Of a DNA stretch of 10,385 nt, positions 1-7,435 are shown piece after piece. How positions within the stretch are numbered: position 1 is the stretch's first letter; each line of letters starts with the position of its first letter. The notes beneath the pieces are model-generated. The model worked only from the letters and a program-made list of their open reading frames with translations. It ran no database searches and was not told the DNA's origin. A program made the position numbers and the translations under genes. The DNA lies in assembly GCA_964443315.1 (NCBI GenBank), contig CAYUCP010000028.1:1-10385 (forward strand), written 5' to 3'. Source of the DNA: JAGOTP01 sp964443315 (lineage in GTDB: Bacteria; Patescibacteriota; Patescibacteriia; 2-12-FULL-60-25).

Positions 1-2
1 GT

Positions 3-149
3 CTGTATGGTTATTTCAAAAAGCCAGACAGAGCTTGGTTTTTTCATCCATTAGCATGTTTTCTTAGCGCTTGGATTTACATTTCTAAATATATACAAAA
101 CAAGTTAGGCTTACTAAAATATCAAAATAGGTTAAACTGGTCACAATGA
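3..149 (+). CDS. C-terminal fragment of an unidentified protein (5' end outside window)
   Basis: An open frame runs in from the left edge and ends at TGA 147-149, giving about 48 residues. The fragment contains PDRAWFFHPLACFLSAWIY, an aromatic and hydrophobic stretch, followed by a basic tail rich in Lys, Asn and Gln. It could be the membrane-associated tail of a glycosyltransferase or another glycan-pathway enzyme, which would suit the neighbours, but no diagnostic motif is visible and I do not assign a function. Its stop overlaps the next gene's start in an ATGA junction (146-149). The same overlap style recurs downstream, which supports this being a real coding end rather than a chance open frame. 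Confidence 0.6.
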   Translation: MYGYFKKPDRAWFFHPLACFLSAWIYISKYIQNKLGLLKYQNRLNWSQ

Positions 150-1303
150 ACATCATACACATCACACCTTTTTATTCCCCCAACACTGGCGGTGTGGAAA
201 CTTTTTTAGACAATTTAAACCAAGAGTTAATAAAAAAACACAAGATAACAGTCTTAACTTACTCACCTCTAACCACAAAAACTAAATATAAAATTTACGA
301 AAAGATAGGTAACCTTTCTATTTTACGAATTCCTTATCCTGGCTATAATCTTTTTTATAAATTAGATAAGTTTAAATTAATCCAAACAATCTATCTAACT
401 TTCGGACTAATGTTATTTTCACCTTTTTTCTTACTTTTTATTAATAAAAAGAATACCATCTTAAATTCTCATGGTATTTCTGCCACCATCGTTGGGGCCA
501 TCCTGTCCAAACTCTTTAACTTAACCCTTGTCACCACCATACATACTAACTATAAATTTAAACCCTCTTGGCAAACCAAACTCATTACTCATTTACTCAA
601 CACCTCTAAATCAATTTTGGCCGATGGGCAGGGTACCAAAACTAATTTACTAGATATTGGCATAACTAAGCCAATATCTACTTATTTCAACTGGATCGAT
701 GAAACAAAATATAACCTAAACAAGTCCAACGATCTTAGAAAGAAATACGGTTATCCCCAAGATGACTTTATTGGTCTGTTTGTGGGTAGATTTTCCAAAG
801 AGAAAGGGATCGATATTTTAATACAATCCATTCCGCAAATTAATAAGAACATTAAAATTATTATCATCGGGTCTGGTCCAGGCGAAGAAGAAATCAAAAA
901 TATTTCCGCTAAATACAATAATGTTAAATATTTGGGCCGTGTAAATGAAAACGTACTTATAGACCACTATCACTTGTCAACTTGTATGCTATTTGCTCAG
1001 GCAGACACAGACTACTTTGCCAGAACCTCCATTGAGGCCTTGTCTTCGGGACTCCCCATCCTTCTAACCAAATACTCAACTTATCACAACAGTCACAACT
1101 TGGTAACCATAAAACTACCCAAGGATTGCGGAGAAATTTTAGATATAGACCCCAAGAGCTTTGTTCAGGCTCTAAACCAAATTTATCTTCAAAAGAAATA
1201 TTTGTTCTGGAACCCCAGTAATTGCCAGAAATACATACAAAAAATATATTCCAAAAAGAAGAATTATCAAGTTTACCTGGATTGTCTTAAAAACAATATA
1301 TAA
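146..1303 (+). CDS. GT4-family glycosyltransferase (GT-B fold)
   Basis: Predicted retaining glycosyltransferase that moves a sugar from a nucleotide-sugar donor to a growing surface glycan at the cytoplasmic side of the membrane. The 385 residues match the usual GT4 length. The N-terminal domain opens with a beta strand and a GGVE loop (residues 15-18), where this family contacts the acceptor or phosphate. A hydrophobic stretch at 81-100 may help membrane association. The donor-binding domain shows VGRFSKEKG (213-221) and GSGPGEEE (242-249). The family's E-x7-E signature appears as D289-x7-E297, so the first acidic residue is Asp rather than Glu and the usual Gly-rich loop is DYFARTSIE. The start overlaps the preceding stop (ATGA) and has no Shine-Dalgarno sequence. 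Donor and acceptor cannot be told from sequence. Confidence 0.9.
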   Translation: MNIIHITPFYSPNTGGVETFLDNLNQELIKKHKITVLTYSPLTTKTKYKIYEKIGNLSILRIPYPGYNLFYKLDKFKLIQTIYLTFGLMLFSPFFLLFINKKNTILNSHGISATIVGAILSKLFNLTLVTTIHTNYKFKPSWQTKLITHLLNTSKSILADGQGTKTNLLDIGITKPISTYFNWIDETKYNLNKSNDLRKKYGYPQDDFIGLFVGRFSKEKGIDILIQSIPQINKNIKIIIIGSGPGEEEIKNISAKYNNVKYLGRVNENVLIDHYHLSTCMLFAQADTDYFARTSIEALSSGLPILLTKYSTYHNSHNLVTIKLPKDCGEILDIDPKSFVQALNQIYLQKKYLFWNPSNCQKYIQKIYSKKKNYQVYLDCLKNNI

Positions 1304-1312
1304 TATAAATTC
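1299..1312 (+). promoter_or_regulatory. possible -10 element just before the carbamoyltransferase gene
   Basis: TATAAT lies at 1299-1304, overlapping the stop of the preceding gene, and the ATG follows at 1313. A start point 7 nt past the hexamer would fall at 1311, leaving a 2-nt leader. I see no good -35 at normal spacing (TTGTCT at 1282-1287 is too close), and this AT-rich sequence can produce such a hexamer by chance. It is noted because the same near-leaderless geometry appears at two other places in the window. Confidence 0.3.
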
Positions 1313-3082
1313 ATGAAAATACTACATATTCTACCAACCCATAATGCTTCCGCAGCTCTATTTGAAAATGGTAAATGTCTCGCGTATCTTCAAGAGGAAA
1401 TGTTTAATAACATTAAAAATTACTGGGGATTCCCCGCAAAAGCAATTGATTATTTGGATACAAAATATTCGCTAAAGAACCTTGACTATATAGTTATCCC
1501 AACCCAGCAACTAATGGCCAGCAGTTTACCACTTAGTAAAACAAGTGGTCTAGCTTATCAAACCGAAGCCTGGGGAACATCTAGTATACGAAAACTTACC
1601 GATTATTTAGAGTATAAGCTAAGATTTAAAACACTATTCTTTATGGTAAGATCCGTACTATTAGACAAAATAATCTCAACTTCAAACCAAAAGTCCATGC
1701 AGAATTATTTAACAGAAAAATATGGTGTTACTTCTAAAAATATATTGTTTTTAGACCATCACACTTGTCACGCATTTTCACCAATCCATTTTTATAACTT
1801 ACACACTAAAAAAAATAAATATCTAATTTTTACCCTAGATGGCTCGGGAGATAACTATTGTTCTAAAACATTTATCTATAACCCCAAAGACAACCAAATG
1901 AAGCTTGTTTCTTCAACACGTTTTGACAGTTCCGTTGGACTACTTTATTCAGGACTAACCAAGTTTTTGGGGATGAAACCGGTAGAGCATGAGTACAAAG
2001 TTATGGGGCTAGCTTCTTATGTTACAGAAAAAAAATACTACCAGCATATTTTAGACAGATTAAAAAAAGATATTTCCTTTGATACGGACAATTTGAAGTT
2101 TAACACTACCTTTAACACCAACTATTCCTACTATTACTTCAAAGAATATTTTACCGGAGAAAGATTTGATAACCTTTCTGCAGCTGTACAGAACTTAACC
2201 GAAGAATTAGTTATCTCTTGGATAAGTAGCACAATTAAAAAATACAAGATTAAAAACATTGCTTGTGTTGGTGGTGTCTTTATGAACGTAAAAATGAATA
2301 AAAAAATACAAGAGATAGGCAAAGTAAACAAAGTTTACTTTATGCCCAGTTCTTCTGACGAATCAACTGGCTACGGAGATGTGTTTGACCTATTTATGAA
2401 AAATAATATTAAGCCTGCCTCTAGTAGCACTATGTTTTCCGGACTAGAGTATTCAAATAACCAAGTGGAAGAATATATTAAAAAGAATAAACTACACAAA
2501 GTGTATAAGATCAAAAAAATACGTAACGTTGAAGAAAAAATAGCCAACCTCTTGTCTAAACACAAAATTGTCGCTTGGTTCAACGGAGCAGGTGAGTGGG
2601 GTGCCAGATCTCTTTGTCACAGAACTATCCTAGCAAATGCTTCTCGTTATACTTCCTACCAAAACTTAAACGATACCATTAAAATGCGAGATTTTTGGAT
2701 GCCATTTGCGCCAACCATACTAGATAGATGGGCAAAAAAATACCTAAAAGACTGGGACAAAACGAGTCGCAAGGTTGGACACAGTGCAAAATATATGATT
2801 ACTGCCTTTGATACGACAATTCAAGGACAGGCCGACTTAATTGCTGCCGTGCATCAAAAAGATAAAACCATAAGACCTCAAATTGTTTCTGAAGGAGACC
2901 ACCCCAAGCTTTACAAAATGCTCAATATCTTTGAAAAATTAACCGGCTATGGTGGATTACTCAATACTTCTCTGAATATACATGGATACCCAATTGCAGG
3001 AAGCTTAGATCAGGCCATATTTACCTTTAAATATTCTCAACTAGAGTATTTAGTCATTAACGACTATCTCTTTACTAAGTGA
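1313..3082 (+). CDS. NodU/CmcH-family O-carbamoyltransferase
   Basis: Predicted to transfer a carbamoyl group from carbamoyl phosphate, via carbamoyl-AMP made with ATP, to a hydroxyl of a sugar or glycan. At 589 residues it is full length for the family (NodU, CmcH, TobZ). The N-terminal Kae1/TsaD-like domain shows HNASAAL (10-16), the HxxxH metal site in DHHTCHA (H149 and H153), DGSGD (176-180), HEYKVMGLASY (226-236), GGVFMN (320-325) and a PxxxD Asp at 349. The C-terminal domain shows GEWGARSLCHRTIL (427-440), MRDFWMPFAP (458-467), IRPQ (520-523) and the NTSLN hallmark (551-555). Odd points are Cys435 and His436 where the family usually has Gly-Asn, and Met30 where an Arg is common. It follows a GT4 gene after 9 bp and its TGA overlaps the next GTG start, so it probably modifies the glycan made here. 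Confidence 0.93.
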   Translation: MKILHILPTHNASAALFENGKCLAYLQEEMFNNIKNYWGFPAKAIDYLDTKYSLKNLDYIVIPTQQLMASSLPLSKTSGLAYQTEAWGTSSIRKLTDYLEYKLRFKTLFFMVRSVLLDKIISTSNQKSMQNYLTEKYGVTSKNILFLDHHTCHAFSPIHFYNLHTKKNKYLIFTLDGSGDNYCSKTFIYNPKDNQMKLVSSTRFDSSVGLLYSGLTKFLGMKPVEHEYKVMGLASYVTEKKYYQHILDRLKKDISFDTDNLKFNTTFNTNYSYYYFKEYFTGERFDNLSAAVQNLTEELVISWISSTIKKYKIKNIACVGGVFMNVKMNKKIQEIGKVNKVYFMPSSSDESTGYGDVFDLFMKNNIKPASSSTMFSGLEYSNNQVEEYIKKNKLHKVYKIKKIRNVEEKIANLLSKHKIVAWFNGAGEWGARSLCHRTILANASRYTSYQNLNDTIKMRDFWMPFAPTILDRWAKKYLKDWDKTSRKVGHSAKYMITAFDTTIQGQADLIAAVHQKDKTIRPQIVSEGDHPKLYKMLNIFEKLTGYGGLLNTSLNIHGYPIAGSLDQAIFTFKYSQLEYLVINDYLFTK

Positions 3083-4194
3083 AAATAGCCTTTTTTTGCG
3101 CGCCAACTTTACAAAACAGCGCCGGAGCTGAAATGTATATGATTAATGTCGCCAAGTTGTTAAAAAAAAACAATCCAAACAATGAGATTGAAATAGTGAC
3201 TTTAAGTTCACACACCACCGCACTTCTCTCTAGACTAATAAACATCTATCATAACTTAAACTTTTTTAAAGACATAAAATTTACACACACAAGGCAACAG
3301 GTAAATAGTTTAATACATCCCATCTCTTGGAAAGAACTATCTTTGGGTGAGCTGAGAACTCTAAATAACTACGACATCATTTATACAAAAAACGAAATTC
3401 TCGACTTACTCTTTCTTAATTTCGCTAAAATTACAAAAAAAACAAAAGTCATAGTTGGAGTTCATACCCCTATATATTATCCCTATCCTGAAAATACGAT
3501 AGGCAAAATTCACAACCTAATTTATTCCTCTAAACTCTACAAGCTCCTAATTCACCGCACTTGGCAAATCCACCTAAGCAATTCCGAAGGTCTCTTGCTA
3601 TTTAAAGATAGAAAAATTATCCAATTTCCATACCCCTACGAATTTCAATTAAAAGAATTGAAAAATCACAAAATTAAAAACGTAGCTTTTACGGGAAGAA
3701 TCTGTGTTCAAAAAGGAGTTCGTGTTCTAGTCAATACCCTAGAAGCAATTGCCCCCCAATTTCCACTAATCAATTTTTACATATATGGATCGGGGGATGA
3801 GAGTCTAGAAAACAAACTAATCGATTTATCAAAAAAATATAAGAACATTACGTATTCTGGTCATATCTCACGCCAAAACGTTATCAAAACACTCAAAAAG
3901 ATTGACTTACTGCTTGCACCCAGCTTATGGGAAGTTCTTCCATTTTCCGTTTTAGAAGCTCAGTCGCTAGGAATTCCGGTAATTAGTTTTAATATCCCCG
4001 GTCCAAAAAATATTATTGTCAATCAGAAAACCGGCATTTTAGTTGACAATGAAAATGACTATACCAAAACAACACAAAACATACTTCAACGGGGATATTT
4101 TAATTACAACAAAAAAAGTTATGTGTCACAACAAAAACTATTTAACCCCAAAAGAATAAATAATGAAATATTAAAAATGTTTCAAGTTGCATGA
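3079..4194 (+). CDS. GT4-family glycosyltransferase (GT-B fold), GTG start
   Basis: Predicted retaining glycosyltransferase of 371 residues acting on a surface glycan in the cytoplasm. The N-terminal domain carries a GAE loop (residues 16-18) after the first strand and GVHTP (127-131). The C-terminal domain shows VAFTGRICVQKG (202-213), IYGSGDE (235-241), and an intact E-x7-E signature from E285 to E293 (EVLPFSVLE), followed by a typical LGIPVISFNIPGPKNII block (297-313) that binds the nucleotide-sugar donor. Translation most likely begins at GTG 3079, which overlaps the carbamoyltransferase stop as GTGA. That start gives the canonical MKIAFF first strand, and no upstream alternative exists without deep overlap. 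No Shine-Dalgarno sequence is visible, so translation probably depends on coupling. Sugar specificity is unknown. Confidence 0.9.
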   Translation: MKIAFFCAPTLQNSAGAEMYMINVAKLLKKNNPNNEIEIVTLSSHTTALLSRLINIYHNLNFFKDIKFTHTRQQVNSLIHPISWKELSLGELRTLNNYDIIYTKNEILDLLFLNFAKITKKTKVIVGVHTPIYYPYPENTIGKIHNLIYSSKLYKLLIHRTWQIHLSNSEGLLLFKDRKIIQFPYPYEFQLKELKNHKIKNVAFTGRICVQKGVRVLVNTLEAIAPQFPLINFYIYGSGDESLENKLIDLSKKYKNITYSGHISRQNVIKTLKKIDLLLAPSLWEVLPFSVLEAQSLGIPVISFNIPGPKNIIVNQKTGILVDNENDYTKTTQNILQRGYFNYNKKSYVSQQKLFNPKRINNEILKMFQVA

Positions 4195-5351
4195 AATCTA
4201 AGAAAAAAATACTTCTCAACTTTATTAGTATCGAGCAACATCCATTTATCGGCTGGACTGAAAGGATTATTCAACTGACAAATCAGTTTGACTGCACCAT
4301 ACTTTGTTCCCGAAATGTACGCAAATTGATTATCCAAAAAAACCTGATACACAACATTAAGTTTCATCTTTTTGAGGAAACCAATGATAAGGATCAGTTT
4401 ATACAAAAAGAAAGTAAAATGGGTTTTTTATGGATAGCTCTAAAGAGAAACCTCCTCGCTCTTAAATACGTTAAATACGCTTTAAACTTTGACGCCACTT
4501 ACAGTTTCACCAGTGTCTTAGATTTAATTATCCTTAATTTTATTACTAAAATGCTTAATAGAGACATTAAGTGGATAACCTATCTCGATAATACTGTCCC
4601 ATTCACAGATAAGGGGAATAAACTAATAAAATTTTTGGCTTGGGTATTTTTTAGGCTAAGTCTTTTTATGATAAGACAATCAGACTTGGTCTTCGTCATC
4701 TCTAGAGACTTGTTCAAATTCTTATCAAATAGTGGTTTTTCCACTTCAAAACTATCCTTAACCTCCAATGGGATTGAATACAGCTCGATTCACAAAGCAA
4801 AGCCCCAAGATTTGTACAAAAGTGACTTTGTCTATATGGGCAGAATAAATGAGGCCAAGGGAGTTTTTGATTTAATAAAGTTATTAAACTTATTTAAAGT
4901 CGAGGGTAATATATATAACTTAAGTATCGTTGGCGCGGGAGACAAAGAAACAGAAAGCTTGCTTGGCAAAGAAATAGCTAATAGGGGACTACAATCACAG
5001 GTAAAAATATATGGTTGGGTCGAGGGTATAAAAAAATATGAAATAATCAAAAGTTCCAAAATATTTATCTCTCTCAGTTCCAGCGAAAGTTTTGGGGTAG
5101 CACTTTTAGAGGGTGTATCTTGTGGTCTACCGGCAGTAGCCTACAGGCTAAAAACTTACCTAACAGTTTACAAAAATAATGAAGTCCAATTTGCAAAACT
5201 TAATGACCTTCTTATGGTAAAACAACTAATCGAAAAAATACTAAAAGATGGTAGCCCTGCTAATATTAATGGAATAAACTTGGGAGAAAAGTATCTTTGG
5301 CCAAACCTAGCCAAATCAGACTGTCAAAGAATACAAAAGTGCTTTGATTAA
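4191..5351 (+). CDS. GT4-family glycosyltransferase (GT-B fold), third in the operon
   Basis: Predicted retaining glycosyltransferase of 386 residues. The N-terminal half is divergent: the usual GG-E loop is replaced by a region around PFIGWTER (18-25), suggesting an acceptor different from those of the other two GT4 enzymes here. The donor domain is clear, with VYMGRINEAKG (214-224), IVGAGDKE (246-253), VKIYGW (271-276), and an intact E-x7-E from E299 to E307 (ESFGVALLE) followed by SCGLPAVAY (310-318). Two hydrophobic stretches between about 145 and 172 could give monotopic membrane contact. The ATG overlaps the preceding TGA (ATGA, 4191-4194). It is the last glycosyltransferase before three methyltransferases, so it may add a late or terminal residue; this is inferred from order only. 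Confidence 0.88.
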   Translation: MKSKKKILLNFISIEQHPFIGWTERIIQLTNQFDCTILCSRNVRKLIIQKNLIHNIKFHLFEETNDKDQFIQKESKMGFLWIALKRNLLALKYVKYALNFDATYSFTSVLDLIILNFITKMLNRDIKWITYLDNTVPFTDKGNKLIKFLAWVFFRLSLFMIRQSDLVFVISRDLFKFLSNSGFSTSKLSLTSNGIEYSSIHKAKPQDLYKSDFVYMGRINEAKGVFDLIKLLNLFKVEGNIYNLSIVGAGDKETESLLGKEIANRGLQSQVKIYGWVEGIKKYEIIKSSKIFISLSSSESFGVALLEGVSCGLPAVAYRLKTYLTVYKNNEVQFAKLNDLLMVKQLIEKILKDGSPANINGINLGEKYLWPNLAKSDCQRIQKCFD

Positions 5352-5381
5352 AATGCAATTTGCTAATATACAACTAAACAC
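5344..5381 (+). promoter_or_regulatory. candidate internal promoter before the methyltransferase trio
   Basis: The 30-bp gap 5352-5381 is the longest in the + strand operon. TTGATT (5344-5349, at the end of the upstream gene) and TATACA (5367-5372) are separated by 17 bp and each match 4 of 6 consensus bases. Transcription would start near 5379, about 3 nt before the ATG at 5382. An overlapping alternative is TGCTAATAT (5361-5369), which resembles an extended -10. No Shine-Dalgarno sequence precedes the ATG, so a near-leaderless mRNA would explain initiation where coupling to an overlapping stop is not possible. Confidence 0.4.
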
Positions 5382-5894
5382 ATGCAACAGACAAAAATAA
5401 GAAAACTTAACTTTGGTTGTGGAAACGACATAAAAAAAGACTATCTTAACTGCGATATCGAAAAGTTTAAGGGAGTGGATGTTTGCTTTGATTTTAATGT
5501 TTTTCCTTATCCTTTTAAAGCAAAAACTTTTGATTATATCTACTCCGACAATGTCATCGAACACCTGACAAACATTCCCTTGGTCTTAAAAGAGCTCCAT
5601 CGTATTTCCAAAAATAATGCACAAATACGTATTATTGTTCCTTATTACAACTGCTACGGTGCTTACAATGACCTTACCCACACCCATTATTTTAGCCACC
5701 TTTCCTTTGAACCATTTTATAAGCCCAATACCCGGGGAAATTATTTTATAAAAGAAAAATTCAAATTAGTTGAACTAAAATTAGTACCAACTAGACTTGG
5801 AAAACTCATAATTAACAAACTTCGTTTACCTTTAAGTTTTATTTTTGGACAAATTTATCAAACTATCGATATTACCTTGCAAGTATTAAAGTAA
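5382..5894 (+). CDS. small class I SAM-dependent methyltransferase
   Basis: Predicted cytoplasmic methyltransferase of 170 residues using S-adenosylmethionine. Motif I is KLNFGCGN (8-15), the SAM-binding glycine loop. An acidic residue at the end of strand 2 is in NCDIE (D25). The motif around SDNVIEHL (55-62) and the segment ELHRISKNNAQIRIIVP (71-87) match the fold's strands 4 and 5. HTHYFSHLSFEPF (100-112) is a pattern seen in methyltransferases of glycan gene clusters. It is short for a standalone enzyme: the core is complete but the C-terminal extension is minimal. Its TAA shares one base with the next ATG (TAATG), so expression of the two is probably coupled. The substrate is unknown; a sugar hydroxyl of the local glycan is the likeliest guess. 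Confidence 0.82.
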   Translation: MQQTKIRKLNFGCGNDIKKDYLNCDIEKFKGVDVCFDFNVFPYPFKAKTFDYIYSDNVIEHLTNIPLVLKELHRISKNNAQIRIIVPYYNCYGAYNDLTHTHYFSHLSFEPFYKPNTRGNYFIKEKFKLVELKLVPTRLGKLIINKLRLPLSFIFGQIYQTIDITLQVLK

Positions 5895-6604
5895 TGATCC
5901 CTTCTTTTCTATCTACATACTTCCTAATTCACTATTACATCAAAAGAGACTTAAAAAAGATAATTAACAAATATCATATAAAGAACAGTTTATTAGATGT
6001 AGGTTGCGGTCAAAAACCACTAAGAAATTTCTTTGTTAATAGTACCGTCTATCACGGAATAGACTTTAAAAACTATTCCACTACTAAAGATTTTCCCAAA
6101 AGCAAGCCAGACTATTATTTTAGTAATGGTTATAAACAGACTCTAAATTTACCATTTGCCGACAACAGTTATCACAACTGCGTTTGCTTCCAAGTGCTCG
6201 AACACCACCCAAACCCACAAAAATTAATTTCAGAACTCATTAGAGTTACCAAGAGAGAAGGATACATCCTCATAACCGCTCCTTTTCTCTATCCGCTTCA
6301 TGAAATACCTAATGATTATCAGAGAATAACCATATATGGCTACACAGAACTTTTTAAGCTTCATAAAAATGTCCACATTTGTGAAATACTAGAACAAGGG
6401 AGTTTTTTTTCCGTCTTGGCCATGTTTTTTTCTGAGATTTTAAATAAATTTGCCGCTAAAAATATTTTTTGCTATTTAACCTCGGTTATTTTCTTGTTAC
6501 CCTTACTTGTTTATCAATATCTTGCCCTATTCCTCGATAAATATTTTGCAACCCCAAGCTTTTGCCTAAATTATTTGCTGGTGATACAAAAAAATAAAAG
6601 GTAG
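5894..6604 (+). CDS. class I SAM-dependent methyltransferase with hydrophobic C-terminal segment
   Basis: Predicted methyltransferase of 236 residues. Motif I is LLDVGCGQ (33-40), strand 2 ends in HGIDF (54-58, D57), and the strand-4 region reads CFQVLEHHPNP (98-108), followed by ELIRVTKREGYILITAPF (114-131). This matches the Methyltransf_11 type pattern. HEIPNDYQRITIYG (136-149) is a post-core motif common in glycan-cluster methyltransferases. Unlike its two neighbours it carries a strongly hydrophobic stretch at about 191-213, suggesting the C-terminus anchors in the membrane where lipid-linked glycan is made. The start shares one base with the upstream stop, and the TAG directly abuts the next ATG. 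No Shine-Dalgarno sequence is seen. The target is unknown. Confidence 0.85.
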   Translation: MIPSFLSTYFLIHYYIKRDLKKIINKYHIKNSLLDVGCGQKPLRNFFVNSTVYHGIDFKNYSTTKDFPKSKPDYYFSNGYKQTLNLPFADNSYHNCVCFQVLEHHPNPQKLISELIRVTKREGYILITAPFLYPLHEIPNDYQRITIYGYTELFKLHKNVHICEILEQGSFFSVLAMFFSEILNKFAAKNIFCYLTSVIFLLPLLVYQYLALFLDKYFATPSFCLNYLLVIQKNKR

Positions 6605-7432
6605 ATGTCCATGAAAAAACTAAAATCAGTGGACTCTTCCTTATATAATAAAACCTATTTTAAAGGAATAAATTTTGGTAAGGTTGATCCAAGAACAGAG
6701 TCTACCTACCCCAAAAAATACTTAGAAATGCTTAATTTGTGCCCCATTCTAAGCAAAGACAAAATTGTTGACTTCGGTTGTGGCAATGGTCTACTAAGTT
6801 TAATTTTGGCATATAAATCAAATAATGAGGTAATTGGTATTGATTATTCCAAAGATGCTATTGAAAACTCCGTTGCAAATCAAAAAGAATTCCAGAAACT
6901 ACTTGGTAGAACTTTAAAACTAAGCTATCTCCAAAAGGATAACCTTCACCTACCCAAACTAAAAAAAATAACACATATCTTTCTCTCCGATGTTGTTGAG
7001 CATTTATATGACGAGGAGCTAATCTATATTTTTGAGCGATTTAAAACCTGGGGGAGTAACTTAAAAATAATCATTCATACGGATAATTCCTACTATCTAA
7101 ATTATATTAAACCGATTCAGGATATGCTTGCGCTTCTTGCCAGAAAAACCAATATAAACGAAATTCGCTTCGGCTACACTCTTAACGCAAAATATCATGT
7201 AAATATTACAAACCCGCAAAAACTAAATAAGCTTATGGAACCACTCGGCTACAAAAATACTCAAATTATCTACCCAGAAGCTACTGATGATGCAATAAAA
7301 AAACAAATAGGCCAGATATCAGTTTTTCCTTTTATCTACAAAATAATACGAAAGTTTCTGACTAACAATATCTTAAGACAATTACTTTCGCCAGGGTTTT
7401 ATGCAATATACGAATACAAAACCACTAGTTGA
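6605..7432 (+). CDS. class I SAM-dependent methyltransferase
   Basis: Predicted methyltransferase of 275 residues. Motif I is IVDFGCGNG (54-62), followed by EVIGIDYS (75-82, D80) and SDVVEHLYDEE (128-138); the order is that of a complete Rossmann-like SAM-binding core. The C-terminal 100 residues, with YHVNITNP (197-204) and a basic hydrophobic end, probably form a substrate-binding cap. It is unlike the two preceding methyltransferases outside the core, so the three are probably not recent duplicates. The ATG at 6605 abuts the upstream TAG. A second in-frame ATG at 6611 is the better fit to the only SD-like stretch in the operon, AAAGG at 6597-6601 (9 nt away versus 3 nt), so the true start may be two codons later. 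The stop lies 3 bp from the convergent minus-strand gene. Confidence 0.85.
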   Translation: MSMKKLKSVDSSLYNKTYFKGINFGKVDPRTESTYPKKYLEMLNLCPILSKDKIVDFGCGNGLLSLILAYKSNNEVIGIDYSKDAIENSVANQKEFQKLLGRTLKLSYLQKDNLHLPKLKKITHIFLSDVVEHLYDEELIYIFERFKTWGSNLKIIIHTDNSYYLNYIKPIQDMLALLARKTNINEIRFGYTLNAKYHVNITNPQKLNKLMEPLGYKNTQIIYPEATDDAIKKQIGQISVFPFIYKIIRKFLTNNILRQLLSPGFYAIYEYKTTS

Positions 7433-7435
7433 CGC

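Noticed and set aside
2134..2331. Minus-strand open frame inside the carbamoyltransferase gene
   Set aside because: It lies wholly within a gene with strong family motifs on the other strand and has no recognisable domain; treated as a chance open frame. The same applies to minus-strand frames at 2371-2583, 4182-4406, 4580-4768, 4832-5059 and 5316-5564.
5382..7432. Tandem duplication giving rise to the three methyltransferases
   Set aside because: They share only the general SAM-binding motifs; lengths (170, 236 and 275 residues) and sequences outside the core differ strongly.
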